Part shown: positions 25,945-37,503 of the stretch, piece after piece
Numbering within the stretch: the first letter of the stretch is position 1
Layout: each line of letters opens with the position of its first letter
Assembly: GCA_030770535.1 (NCBI GenBank)
Contig: JASVEC010000063.1
Coordinates: 62,001-126,000, forward strand
DNA length: 64,000 nt
Reading direction: 5' to 3'
Source of the DNA: Batkoa obscura
Lineage: Eukaryota; Entomophthoromycota; Entomophthoromycetes; Entomophthorales; Batkoaceae
The notes under the pieces: model-generated
Databases searched by the model: none
The model's input: the letters and a program-made list of their open reading frames with translations, nothing else
What the model was told of the DNA's origin: nothing
Position numbers and translations under genes: made by a program

Positions 25945-26049
25945 ATATGGGGATGTTTTCTTTGATTTCATTACTTTTCTATTTTTGAGCACTATTTGAG
26001 TGGAAAAATTATTAGTAAAATTCTTAATACAAAAAATACATCCCCATAT
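25945..26049 (+). mobile_element. MITE family A, copy 2
   Basis: Near-complete copy with perfect GGGGATGT/CATCCCC ends and ATAT on both sides. Confidence 0.85.
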
Positions 26050-26342
26050 ATTTAATTAATTTTTTAAATCGTCAATATAATATAATTTTACAATACAGTA
26101 TTAATATATCCAACCTTAAAAGAGATAAAAGTATTGTTTATGATATTTTGGAAATTTTTCAATATTTGTACTTAAGAAGTCTTTACAAATAACTAAAGAT
26201 GTGACATTATAATTAAATGGATTAAGTGTTTAACTTATATTGTCATATCTATAGTTCAAATGTTTAATATTAAAAGCATTATTTAATTTTGTACTCAATT
26301 TAATTTAAGTTATTAGCTAAATACGAAAGTAATCATAAAAGT

Positions 26343-26437
26343 GTTTGGGAATGTATTTCTTTAGAATCTTAGTGATAGTTTTCCACTGGAATAGCGCTCA
26401 AGGGTGGAAAAAGTGATGAAACCAAAAAATATTTCTA
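26343..26437 (-). mobile_element. MITE family A, copy 3 (degenerate)
   Basis: Opposite orientation. Left end GGGAATGTATTTC, recognisable core CACTGGAATAGCGCTCAAG, right end decayed. Confidence 0.6.
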
Positions 26438-26745
26438 TTTTTACTTTTATTTAGTTTTTAAACACATCTCTAAAAAAGAGTATACTTTAATATCTGAATC
26501 CTTGTTCTATATAATTTAACAAGTTTAAGTCATATTTGAAAATCTTTGCCTTAAAAGTGAAATTAGTACGTATAAAACTCTTATCTATAAACCAAAGCAC
26601 TTTGGTTAAAAGGCTATAGTAAAGTGTCCTTCACTGAGATTTTACCTATGAGAATAAACTTCACTATTTTTTTAAACAGGTAGCATATAATGCTTTAAAT
26701 GTCTAATAAAACAATAGACTAACTTTTCGCTTTTTTAATAATAAG

Positions 26746-26850
26746 ATATGGGGGTATTTTTTTGGCTTCATCGCTTTTTCCATCCTTGAGCGCTATCTCA
26801 GTGAAAAAACTACTACCAAAATTCTTAAACATAAAAATACATCCTAATAT
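26746..26850 (+). mobile_element. MITE family A, copy 4
   Basis: Left GGGGGTATTTTT, core TTGAGCGCTATCTCAGTG, right ACATCCTA, flanked by ATAT on both sides. Confidence 0.8.
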
Positions 26851-27255
26851 TACTTTATTGAAAATAAGTAGAAGCCTATCTTTACATTAATATAAATGTT
26901 TAATATACTTATTCCCATAAATATTTTAAACTTAAATTATGAAACTAAATGACATTCGTCTTCATTTAAGGAATAACCTTAATGGTTACAAAACTACTAC
27001 GTATTGTACTTCATAAAGTTTGAGACATAAGATTATACTAACAGTAAAAATAACATGATATATAAATTTAGTAATAACCGTATATATTAAGTGCTTGAGC
27101 ATTAAATAAATAAGATATGCTTTTTATTTAATCCAGTGTAATTCCTTTAATAAATTATATTTGTGTTAGATTATTAACTATTCTTACTTATTTGTCACAG
27201 ATAAAATATAAATGAACCTATAAAATAAAATCTTGCTTTACTTTTTCAAAGAAAA

Positions 27256-28266
27256 ATGGTACAATCAAATGAAGAATTAAGATTAACTCAAATACAAAGC
27301 GCATTACATATTTTAAGTGACAAAATACACTCGACTCCAGTATATACAAACAGCGCTATCAATGAACTAAGCTCTCATTTTAATTTTTATTTCAAATGCG
27401 AAAACCTACAAAAAACAGGAGCTTTTAAAATCCGTGGGGCAACGTATGCTCTAGATCAATTAATTCACCAGCATGGTATTGAGGAATTAAAAAAGAAAGG
27501 GGTGATTACTTTTTCAGGTGGTAACCATGCACAAGCGCTTTCTTTAGCTTCAAAAAGACTATCGGTACCATGTACAATCGTTATGCCAAATAACTGCTCA
27601 AAGGTTAAAAAGCAAGCTGTGATCGGGTATGGTGCAGTTGTTTTACTGAGCGATCCAGATGAAGCTTCGAGTATTAACTTAGTAAATCAAGTTATTAAAA
27701 AGACCGGAGCTTATTTTATTCATCCATCTAATGACAGACACGTTGCTTGCGGGCAAGGAACTCTAGCTTTAGAGTTTACAGACCAAGTTGAATCAATGGA
27801 TGTAAAATTAGATGCTATAATTGTACCTATTGGTGGTGGCGGATTGTTAGCTGGTACTTGCGTAGCGGTAAAAGAACTTAATGAGAGCATTAAAGTTATT
27901 GCTGCTGAACCTAAGGGAGCAGATGATCTATATAAATCGATTCAAAGCGGAAATTATAAAGCATGTAGTAACCCAGATACTATTGCAGATGGATTAAGGT
28001 GTACTGTTGGTGATTTGAATTTTCCAATAATAAAAAGGTACATTGATGGAGTTTTTACTTGTTCAGATCACCAAATTATTAAATCCATGCAGTTAATATG
28101 GGAAAGGATGAAATTAATTGTTGAGCCTTCTGGAGCTGTACCTTTAGCTGTTGCACTATATAATCAAGAGTTTCAAGAAAAGTTTAAAGGCTTGAAGAAC
28201 GTAGGTATTATACTTACAGGCGGAAACGTTGATCTAGCTGATTTTTTTGACTTTTGTAATAAATAA
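27256..28266 (+). CDS. PLP-dependent threonine dehydratase / serine racemase, fold type II
   Basis: Intronless, 336 residues, typical of catabolic L-threonine/serine dehydratases and serine racemases; no ACT regulatory domain. The PLP-binding Lys is in KTGAFKIRGATYALDQL (Lys58). FSGGNHAQALSLA gives the substrate loop and PIGGGGLLAGTCVAVKE the phosphate-binding glycine loop. The product is 2-oxobutanoate or pyruvate plus ammonia, or D-serine if it racemises. The two activities cannot be separated by sequence alone. The biosynthetic Ilv1 type is excluded by the missing C-terminal domains. A decayed relative follows 0.7 kb downstream on the same strand, so this is the surviving member of a tandem pair. 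Confidence 0.9.
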   Translation: MVQSNEELRLTQIQSALHILSDKIHSTPVYTNSAINELSSHFNFYFKCENLQKTGAFKIRGATYALDQLIHQHGIEELKKKGVITFSGGNHAQALSLASKRLSVPCTIVMPNNCSKVKKQAVIGYGAVVLLSDPDEASSINLVNQVIKKTGAYFIHPSNDRHVACGQGTLALEFTDQVESMDVKLDAIIVPIGGGGLLAGTCVAVKELNESIKVIAAEPKGADDLYKSIQSGNYKACSNPDTIADGLRCTVGDLNFPIIKRYIDGVFTCSDHQIIKSMQLIWERMKLIVEPSGAVPLAVALYNQEFQEKFKGLKNVGIILTGGNVDLADFFDFCNK

Positions 28267-28379
28267 GATAAATGTCATTTTTGATATAAATATTATTTAG
28301 CTATAGTGTCCATAGCTACGGATGGCGCGAAAATAATGAGCAATATTTGCTTATTTCAAATCTTGTTTTTATGTTTAAC

Positions 28380-28479
28380 ATAAGGGGATATATTCTTTAG
28401 GAATTTTACCAACAATTTTTCTGCTCAAATAGCATTTAAAAGATGGAAAAAGTGCTGAAGCCGAAAAAGCACCCACATA
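28380..28479 (-). mobile_element. MITE family A, copy 5
   Basis: Sits between the threonine dehydratase gene and its decayed copy. Left ATAA|GGGGATAT, right CACCCAC|ATAA, which gives a 4-bp ATAA duplication. Confidence 0.8.
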
Positions 28480-28975
28480 ATTTGATTTTTAAGAAATTTA
28501 AGTGAAGTATAAAGAATATACGATTATAAAAAATATATTATCATGGTTTTGTATTATACATTTAGCAATAAATCCTTATGGATTTAATATTATGTTAATA
28601 ATCTTAAACATTATTTTAGACTTTCAGCTATTTAAAAGCCTAAAAGTATATAAATATATAGGTATAAAAAAACTGCTTCAAGGTATCACATTGTATATCT
28701 TAAACATAATATGTTACCTTAAGTATGTCGATTTATTGAAAATTCTAGAATGATGTGGATGTTTTCATTCATCAATTTATTAATTGTATTCCTCAGTCTT
28801 ATCACAACTAATCTTCAAATTCAGGTGAACTTTAATAAAGATTCAATAATATTGTATTATTGTAAACAAACGTGATGGTTCACGATATATACTATAACCA
28901 ATAAAAATGACTCTAAACCATCCATAAAAAGAGTAATACAAAAAATTAAACTAATTTTAATTAAAAACTAACATT

Positions 28976-29982
28976 ATGGCAAATATGATTAATTTGAGTT
29001 TAACTAATGTTGAAGATACAGCTTTGAAACTTGAAGAGAAAGTATATAAAAGTCTATAAAAGTCCAGTACTAATAAACAGTAATATAAATTCAATGGCAT
29101 ATCGAAAAAACATTCTTGGATGTGAAAATTTACAAAAAATAAGAACATCTAAAATTTAAGACGCCACTTGTACAATAAATCAATTGATTGAATCCACCGA
29201 CCTTGAAGAGGTTCATAAGAAAGAAATATTAGCCCATCTTACTGGAAATCATGCTCAAGCAGTAACTTTAGTATCCAAAGCCTTTAGAATAAAAAGTACA
29301 ATTGTATTTTCAATTAAATGTTGAAAAGTAAAAGTAGAAGCTATTTCGGGTTACAGTGCTAAGTTGTAGAATGCGAACCTAACATTGAGCATTGTGTTAA
29401 AACCAACAACAGTGTTGTTAATGAAACTGGTGCTTACTTTATTCCTCCCTTTGATCACAAAGAGGTTATCATTGGCCAAGAAACTGTCACTTTAGAATTA
29501 CTTAAACAAAATGAAGAGATGGATGTAGCCCTAGATGTAGTAATTGCTCCTGTAAGCGAGGGTGGATTGCTATCTGGTACCCTTACAACAGTTAAAAGAT
29601 TCGATAATAAAGTCAAAGGATCCAATGCTGAACCAAAGGGGGTCGATAATTGTTACCAATCAATTAAAAATAGTTAATTTACTACTTGTGAGAATCTAAT
29701 TGATATTGTGGATGAATTGAACACTACTATATGTGAATTAATCTATGTAACCATTAAAAATAAGTTAGATAATATGTTTGAAATCATTGACGATGAGATT
29801 GTTAAAGCTGTCAGAATAATTTGGCAAAGAACGGAATTAACTGGACTTGCGGGGTTGCACCCTTAGCTGTTATTTCATTTGATGAAGATTTCAAACAAAA
29901 GTATGTTAATATTAAAGACATTGAAATAACCATATCAGGTAAAAATATCGAAATAGGCTATTTCTTTAACTCACTTAGATAA
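28976..29982 (+). pseudogene. decayed tandem copy of the threonine dehydratase/serine racemase gene
   Basis: Same order of motifs as the intact gene just upstream: CENLQK, GNHAQAVTLVSKAF, then a glycine loop read as SEGGLLSGTLTT, then GVAPLAVISFDEDFKQKY and a family-like end. They occur over the same 1-kb length but in changing frames with multiple stops and small indels. The active-site Lys motif is damaged and the GGGG loop has become SEGG. DNA identity is low, so the duplication is old. It has no intact open frame and should be non-functional. Confidence 0.85.
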
Positions 29983-30189
29983 AAAGACACTTAAAAACGA
30001 ATAAGAAAAGCAAATTTTAGCAACATGGTATGAATTTTATATTTGATAAACAAATCTACTTATTATCTAATTTATAAACAGTAAAAGATAAAAGTTTACT
30101 TGGTAAAATTAAATTTCTATTATCAAATATTAATGTCTCTGATAAAAAGGTTTATTTGAGGTATATGATATAGTGTTAATGTACAGGGT

Positions 30190-31299
30190 TTATCGCATCC
30201 TATTTTTAAATGAAGCTCTTATCTTGTCTTTCCATGTCATGTTACAGGTAGGTTGTTCCAGGTTTTTGCCTCCAAGCCTTTTAATCAATACTATAAACTC
30301 TTTCCTAGTTTTAGTATGAAGTAGTAGTAGTAGTAATGCATTAGCTAACCCATAACCAGATCTAAAGTGAGTACAAATTCCATCTAATACTCTTGTCCTT
30401 GTCCATCCCATCAAAATCTCCATTTGTTCTAACAGTAATTCCGGAGTATAACAGATATATATAATTAGCAATATGATCAAGATTCTATACGCTACAATAT
30501 ATCCTTGATGCTTCATCCTTTCAATTTTACTAATTTTACTGAACGTTTCTGCACCACTTAGTTGGATCACTTCTTTTTCAAGCTTTAATTCTTCTAACTC
30601 ACATGGATGGGGATAGCTGATTTTCTTTCGATTTGCTCTCAATACTGTAATTGATGGTCTATTCAAATACGATTTTAAACAATTTCTATGAAATAGAGCA
30701 ATTTTGATATAGAAAATGGTAATCATAATTAGACTAAATACTATATTGTACGCCATTAGTATTTGAATAGGCGTTCTTTTGAGATCATTAAGGTGTGGTG
30801 ACCAAATATGACATGCTAAGCCACCAGGCATTTCAACAAATAAAGAGTTGGCTAATCCATAAATGGCACATGATATGATAATAACGACAGGAAGTAGTAT
30901 GATCGAAAACTTTAAGTAACTAATATTATTTGATTGAGTTACTATAGAATTATATCTTACATAACTTAAAACGCCCAACATATAGGTAGTAGAATGCATA
31001 GTAATCATTAATAAAAATCCAGATAAGTTACAATCACTACTATTAAAATTGCTGCCATTGGTTTGGATTTTAAAAACATTTAAATCATTTGAAAATCCGA
31101 CTATATATTTTATAACGATGGAAGCGCTAAAGATAATATCGGATATAACTATAAACAAAATAACATTCCTTTCTATCAAGTTATTGTCCCATTTCTGCTT
31201 GAAAATTAAATAAAACACGATCAAGTTAAATATCAAAGTTGGCACTATAATGGCTATTGAGTAAGCATGTATGGCAATTTCATATGAGTCCAGCTCCAT
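30190..31299 (-). CDS. class-A-like G protein-coupled receptor
   Basis: Intronless, 369 residues, seven hydrophobic segments at about 14-36, 45-67, 88-112, 129-151, 177-198, 266-290 and 308-325. The N-terminus is short and outside. A Cys in DCNLSGF before helix 3 and another in ACHIWSPH before helix 5 could form the conserved extracellular disulfide. Helix 3 ends with LSYVRYNSIV, in the place of the (D/E)RY motif, where Arg-Tyr is kept. Helix 7 lacks a clear NPxxY. Loop 3 is long and basic. The layout fits the rhodopsin-like receptors that are expanded in Conidiobolus-type fungi; it does not look like Ste2, Ste3 or Gpr1. Ligand unknown. Confidence 0.75.
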   Translation of the reverse strand: MELDSYEIAIHAYSIAIIVPTLIFNLIVFYLIFKQKWDNNLIERNVILFIVISDIIFSASIVIKYIVGFSNDLNVFKIQTNGSNFNSSDCNLSGFLLMITMHSTTYMLGVLSYVRYNSIVTQSNNISYLKFSIILLPVVIIISCAIYGLANSLFVEMPGGLACHIWSPHLNDLKRTPIQILMAYNIVFSLIMITIFYIKIALFHRNCLKSYLNRPSITVLRANRKKISYPHPCELEELKLEKEVIQLSGAETFSKISKIERMKHQGYIVAYRILIILLIIYICYTPELLLEQMEILMGWTRTRVLDGICTHFRSGYGLANALLLLLLHTKTRKEFIVLIKRLGGKNLEQPTCNMTWKDKIRASFKNRMR

Positions 31300-31813
31300 T
31301 TTGAGTTATTAAAATATTGTATAAAAAATATTCGAATAATTTCAAATAATCACTATATAAATAATAACTAAAAGTCCCATGAATAATATGTGTTAATTAA
31401 TTTTATATTTTAGACTAATATTTTTATGATAAAATATAAAAATGGCCAATTTCATGTTTTGATTATTCCTGTGGCTCAAACCTTTTATTAATTTATTTGC
31501 ATTTAAATTAAAAATATTTTAAGCTTATACAGCTTTTTATGTAATAATCGTTAAACATTAATGTATTACAAGATAAGGTTATATTAAATATTGTCATAAA
31601 GTTAAGTTATAAAATTTTTACTACTATTTATATTTATTTAGTCCATTTTTATATAAAATTTAGATTGTATGAAATAATCATTCATGCATTTATTTTAATA
31701 AATATCCAAAATGACAAAATGCATTAAATAATATGATATAAATTTGGTTATATAACATGAATTTATTTATAAATGGAAAATAGATCAATATCTAGGTACC
31801 AGATATAATTACA
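31300..31813. other. divergent upstream region of the receptor and SPO11 genes
   Basis: AT-rich with no open frame. Presumably contains both promoters. Confidence 0.4.
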
Positions 31814-33640
31814 ATGGCCGCTATTACAAGATACTCAAATATTAAACTTAGCATGTCTTCAAGCGGATTCGGCTCATGTAACTAAAGATATGGGGTTATT
31901 TTGGCATTTGATATTCTAATGATATTTATAGGGGCAACTTCAAGTGAGGATGAAGATACTATTATAACTGAAAAAAAGTAAATCAATACAATGACATTAA
32001 AAATAGAACTTTATTTTTAGTAAAATTGAAAATTTCATAATTAATCTGTTAATTAACTTGAAGAATAATTCAACTCCAACATGTTTTATTCTAAATAAAA
32101 ATAAGTATTTATAATATTCCAATTAAAAATCTTACGAATATAGGAAATTAAATTTAGATACTATAAAAGGATCCGAAAAATACGGTAATTATTATACTCA
32201 TTAATTGGCTCATTAATTAGCTTATCAATTGATAAGCTACAATGTTCAAGATATTTCAGATATCATACAATTCGTTAAATTCTGGAGTTATAAGTACCAA
32301 AAGGTAATTGTACATATAAATACAAAAGTATAATTTTATTTTTATTAGAGATATCTATTACAAAGACGTCAATTTATTTAAATCTACTAGAGTGGTAGAT
32401 AAAGTAAAGCAATATAATATAATCATACTAATATTTCTAATGAAAATAGTCTTTAGCTTTAATAAAAAAGCATCATAATATATTCTATGAAAAATTAAAT
32501 ATTGTAATATTTTATTAGCTTGGTAGTTATTATCTAATCTGAATAGATTGCTTCTCCGAAAGGACTTTATTCTGGTTCTATATCAATATTTACAAAAGAT
32601 AGACCATTTGGAAATTTTTCTACGAAATGCGATGTATTATTTAGAGCATATATAATTAAAAAATGCTAATAATTATTTAGTGGAATTTAGTACCGTACTC
32701 AAATTCAATAATAGGTAACTATTCGAATCAACATTTCATATACTAATAAAAGATATACAATGTGAAAGTGATTTCGTGCTCATTGTAGAAAAAGAAGTTT
32801 GTGGATATAAATATAAGTTAGTTTACTAATAAAATTATAGGCCATTTATGAATATTTGATATCAAGTGGATTTTTCGGAATGTTCCCTAAAAGTACTTTG
32901 ATTACAGTAAATATTATAAATATCATTACTTTATTTAATATTGTTATAGGGGAAAGGATATCCGGTAGATAAAAACGAATAAATAAGATCTAATATTTAC
33001 ATTAGGACAATTCAACCAGAAACTTATTAAAGCTGATTAGTAATAAATACAATATTGATAAAAAGGCGCCGAAAATTAAGATGTTTATATTAACTGATTG
33101 GGATCCATTTGGTTGTTATTAAATATCACTTTAGATATACTTATATTTATTCTCTTAGGAATTGATATTTATTGCACTTATAAATTCGGGTCAAAAGTAG
33201 AATAGTTGAAACAACTTAACGATCTAATAAAAAGGTTTTAGATAGAACTTATCAAGATGACTATAAGTTATATGAGTTAAAGTGGCTAGGAATTTATCAC
33301 GAAAATAACATCAATAGGAATATGAAAAGCTCAAATCTAAATAAATATCAAAATTTAAATGAATATGATCTAAAAAAAGCATACAATTTACTGAAAAAAG
33401 ATCAACTAGTTTATAAAGAGGAGATTATAAGGTACTTTAATATGATACAAATAATTAGTTTATAAAAATATTAGGATCGAACTTTCTAAAATGTTATTCT
33501 ATCAAAAAAAACATGAACTTCAATCCATGACAGTTGATCATTCGACTTTTGACTCAAAAGTTGTACATCCTGAAAACCAGAACTTGGTTTTATGGCTAAA
33601 TAAAAAGCTAAAAGGCGTATGCTATAACACATTTATCTAA
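31814..33640 (+). CDS. SPO11: Spo11, meiotic double-strand-break transesterase (Top6A-like), 16 short exons
   Basis: Exons: 31814-31877, 31932-31977, 32021-32104, 32144-32184, 32221-32293, 32349-32403, 32450-32503, 32547-32633, 32681-32714, 32753-32796, 32841-32906, 32950-32964, 33006-33111, 33159-33196, 33235-33431 and 33475-33640. All phases agree; total 389 residues, normal for Spo11. The winged-helix part holds KDIYYKDVNLFKSTRVVD, with the catalytic Tyr at 106 or 107. Then IIASPKGLYSGSISI; the Toprim Glu192 in FVLIVEKE; ITGKGYPDNSTRNLL; and the metal-binding Asp252/Asp254 in ILTDWDPFGIDIYCTYKFGS. ELKWLGI and ELSKMLFYQKKHELQSM complete the family pattern. Introns are only 38-58 nt and one exon is 15 nt, so no long open frame exists. 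Spo11 cuts DNA to start meiotic recombination. Confidence 0.9.
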
Positions 33641-33729
33641 TACTACAATAAAATGCATTTTAAAAATTTAAAGTGTCCTTCATACCTTTTATTTAATCAA
33701 AATATGGATTCCATTTAATAACCATCAAA

Positions 33730-36538
33730 TTAAATTTCTAGTTCATCAGGATTTTCAGCTTCAGCTTTTCTTTTTTCACTAGTGTTTTCTTCCTCATTAG
33801 AATAAGGAACTAGTGACTCTTTACTTTTAACAAACCCAGGTAAAGGCTCAGAGCCTCCTTCATTATCACGGGAAGAAATTAATTGAGCAGATAAATGATT
33901 AACCTATAAAATTCCATCAGAATATAAAATTTTATCCTAAATATTGAAATTACTTCTGTATTATATTGAGCTTGAACGCTACGTTTGATACGTAACATGT
34001 CTTTAAAAGTATCTTCATTTCCATGCTGAACTTCAAAATCATGCCAGATTTGCCAAAAGTTTTGTGTAATCTAGACAAAATTAATTTTAGTCTTACACTT
34101 TATAAAAACAATTACTCTGGGATCACAAAATTGAGAAGCATAAGCATAGATCTTACGAGCACGATCAATTTCCCCTAATTTACGTTCTAATGCGGCATAT
34201 TCAATACACATATCTTTTGCTTTAGCATCTGGTAAAACATTGACTGCTTGATCGTAAATTTCACGTGCCGAAGTAATTCCAAATGCTTGAGTGGCTTTAG
34301 CAATGTAATATTGGAAAATCTAAATGAAATAAACATGGAAAAAATAAAAAATAAAATAAAAATACCTCATATTTATCTTTGCTTTCTACTGCTATTGTAG
34401 CTCGAGAATAAATTTTAAGTGCATGCTTAGCTAAGCCATAGTCTTCTTCGAATTTCCCATATAATAAATAAATTGGTTTAGCATATTTAGCTGGACAATG
34501 CTCGATAGCTTGCTCAAATAGATCTCTCGTTCTTTCAATCTTTTTCCCACCCTATATTAAAGGTTAGTAAACAGAAATAGCTATAAGTAAAAAACCTTAC
34601 ATATCTCTTGATAAATTTTGTCAAATAAATATTCCAAATTTCAAAAGCAATGGGATAGTTGAATAGCTCCAACCCACGTTCATATACCTAATGATATAAG
34701 TTTAAGCCATTATGATATCGTAATTATTACCTTAAAAGAATCTTCGAAATATTCTAACTCTTCCAGGTAATTAGCATAGTTTACGATAGTTTGAGGGTTA
34801 GCAATCTTAAGATCAAGAATTTGATCATAAACTTCTCGAGTGGCTTCTGGAGTGCCTGCACTTTCTTGTAAATCAACATAGAAAGACCAAAGTTTCAAAG
34901 ACTTGAATAAACGATCTTGTACTGATAAGCTTTCATCATGGAAATTAATACTTTTATATTTCATAGGTGGTTTAGTAGCTCTAGATAAAACTTCGATAGC
35001 TTTATCGAAATTACTATAAAACAGTTAATTTCAGATTATTATAATAAAATGTTGTTTACTCTTGTCTTATTTCCATTTCAGCATACTCCTGCCATAAGTT
35101 AGCTAACTCTGAAACCAATTTATATGGAACTTTAACTGCTTTATCATAAATTTTTCTAGCGGTATTCAGATCATCATTGTCCTCATAAAATTTAGCAAAT
35201 AATTTCCATAACTCTGGAAGCATTTCTGGGGTTGCTTTTTTAGGGCTGATTGTTTTTACTGCTTCATTGAAAGTTTCAACTACCTTTACTTTAGAATCTC
35301 TAAAAAGGTCAACCCTTTTTATCCATTCTTCTACATTATGTGGATTTTGGCGAAGTAAAACATCGTTAAGTAAAAGCGGTCTTCGATTAATTAGATGTTC
35401 AAGGCGCATAATTCCTAAATCAAGTTCTACCCCAGACTCTTCCCCTTCCTCGCTCATGGATCTTAAAACAGATTCTTCAAACTCAGTATAGGCATCAAAT
35501 ATCTGAGCGAAATCTCTTAATGTTTTTACACTACTTATCCCTTCTTCAAAGTTCTCTCTTGCTTTATCGAACTTTCCTAATAAGATCCAATATTTGGCTA
35601 ATAAACACCATAATTTTCCTACTTGATCCGTAAATCGGATAATTCCTGATCTAAGTATCGCTTCTACATCTAAGCGTTTGATACTTTGAGGTTTAGAACA
35701 AATTAAATCACTCAATTCAACCCATAGCTGATAAGGTGTTTTTCCACGAGAAGAAGGAAGATCCAAATCAATCATCCTTGAAAGTTGATATGCTGCTTCA
35801 TCAATATTGTCTTGTTCGAGTAATAAATCAATGTAATCTTCTATCATTTCAACTTCCAACTATAAAATTGTGAATGAATTCATAAATTGTTTGTTTAAAC
35901 TTACTCTAATATATCTTTTGAAAACCCTTAATGCGGTTTCTCCTCCAATTTTCTTCGCAAACTTAAGATAAAAGGGCCAAATTCTTGAGTGTTGAGTCAC
36001 CGGTAATGCTCTTAACGCTCTGTCAAAAGTACGACGTGCTTTTGTAATGTCTCCTTGAATCATAAGAAAGATAGCGTAGTCTGTCCAAATTCTTGGCATC
36101 TAATATTAAAATTAGATCCCTTTCTCTTTTTCAATTAAATAAAATTACTTTGTTTAAAAGGAATAAACTTCTTTCATAGCAATGGTTCATTTTTTTATAC
36201 TCTTCGCTGTCTTTGATAGGATGAAATTTTTCTCTAATATAATATTTCCTAGTATCTAAGTAACGTTTCCATATTTTATAACTTTTAGGGAGCTCTTTTA
36301 ATGCTCTCTCAAAGATGATAAAAAGTGGTTTTGGATGATATCCTGCTTTATTGTCATTGATCTTTTCCTCTTTAAAATCTATATATCTCAACCATACTTT
36401 TACAGAGTATGGATTCCTTACCACTTCTTCTTCATATGGTACATCATCATCTTCCTAGTTTGCGTTAGATTATATCATATCAATTAATTTCTAATTTACT
36501 ATGTAAGCTGCTAAACTTTGCTCAACTGCGTTCACCAT
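33730..36538 (-). CDS. SYF1: Syf1/XAB2/Cwf3 pre-mRNA splicing factor, HAT-repeat scaffold of the NineTeen complex
   Basis: Ten exons: 36500-36538, 36149-36454, 35905-36099, 35060-35859, 34731-35013, 34601-34687, 34366-34551, 34116-34319, 33954-34070 and 33730-33903. All junctions are in frame, giving 796 residues, close to S. pombe Cwf3. The protein is almost entirely HAT (half-a-TPR) helical repeats: [81 protein letters not shown] and so on. It ends with [20 protein letters not shown] and an acidic tail. Syf1 is a structural arch of the catalytic spliceosome (Prp19-associated complex) in the nucleus. Its stop lies 89 bp from the SPO11 stop on the opposite strand. Confidence 0.95.
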
Positions 36539-37400
36539 TTTCTAAAAAGAGCTAAAAAGCTTGACTCTATTTTAAAGAAAAGCTAATTTGATTGGAAAAC
36601 TTAAAATTCATGTAGCAAAAAATTAGTCTCAATCAAAATTAAAATTCGTATAAAATGCAATCAATATTTTAATTCTTTTTAACTATTTTTTGATCACTTT
36701 AGAGTGTTTTTAAACATAAGTTTACCTCAAGAAAAATATTTAGACAAATTGAAAATAATTAAATAACCAATCAAAACAAAAGCAAATAAGTTATAAAAAT
36801 TTATGACAAACAATTCAACATTTTACCATAATTATTTTAATTTCTTACCTTCTAAAATGTGTATCGTTCAATTTAGAAGAATTATAAACATTGTTTTAAC
36901 CAAAAGTCTCTTTAATTTATTAGTTGTTTATCATTTAACTTAAGCATACTTATTGACAAAACAGTTACTATTGTGTAAAAGTTTAGCCTCAGAGTTAAGC
37001 GTTAGTATCAATTGTGATAAAAATAGCAGCTCATCCAGCTTACTCAAATCAAATAACAATACCATCATGCTCTATAAACAATATACAACAATCTTCAAAG
37101 CCGGGTGAACTTTAAGAAATATTTAAAAAAAGACCACAGATGTTTCTTGGTCTCAGCTGGTACTGTGCATTATAGATTTTACTTTATAAAATAATCAAAC
37201 ATGTATTATTAACTTTGTTCATCATTATATTTTATTTATTTACATAATTATATATTTTAAATAATAGATAATACTCTTGGGAAGTTATTATAATGTTTTA
37301 TTTAAAAAACATAATTGATTACTAATAAAGCAAAATTAAAACTAATTAAAATGGTAAAATTCGGTGACTATAAAATATTTATTAAATTTGTTTATTCATA

Positions 37401-37503
37401 ATATGGGGATATTTTTTGGCTTCATCACTTTTTTCATCTTTTGAGCGCTATTTGAGCGAAAAAAATTGTTAGTAAAATTGTTAAAAAAAGTACATCCCTA
37501 TAT
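37401..37503 (+). mobile_element. MITE family A, copy 6
   Basis: Left GGGGATATTTTTTGG, core TTGAGCGCTATTTGAGCG, right ACATCCCT, ATAT on both sides. Confidence 0.85.

Larger units (their letters stand above)
23471..27255. other. 3.8-kb gene-poor stretch
   Basis: AT-rich, with three MITE copies at its right end and a possible coding relic near 24.1-24.5 kb (both listed). No intact gene found on either strand, including after looking for short spliced exons. Confidence 0.4.

Noticed and set aside
28502-28753. Open fr of 83 codons after the threonine dehydratase gene
   Set aside because: Hydrophobic but composition-driven (Ile/Leu/Lys/Tyr); no true ATG context and no family resemblance.
28741-28770. 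GATGTGGATGTTTTCATTC as another MITE copy
   Set aside because: Only a short chance resemblance to one end; no core and no second end.
31814-33640. SPO11 as a pseudogene with many stops
   Set aside because: The stops fall in 38-58 nt introns with proper borders. Once these are removed the frame is continuous and all active-site residues are kept.
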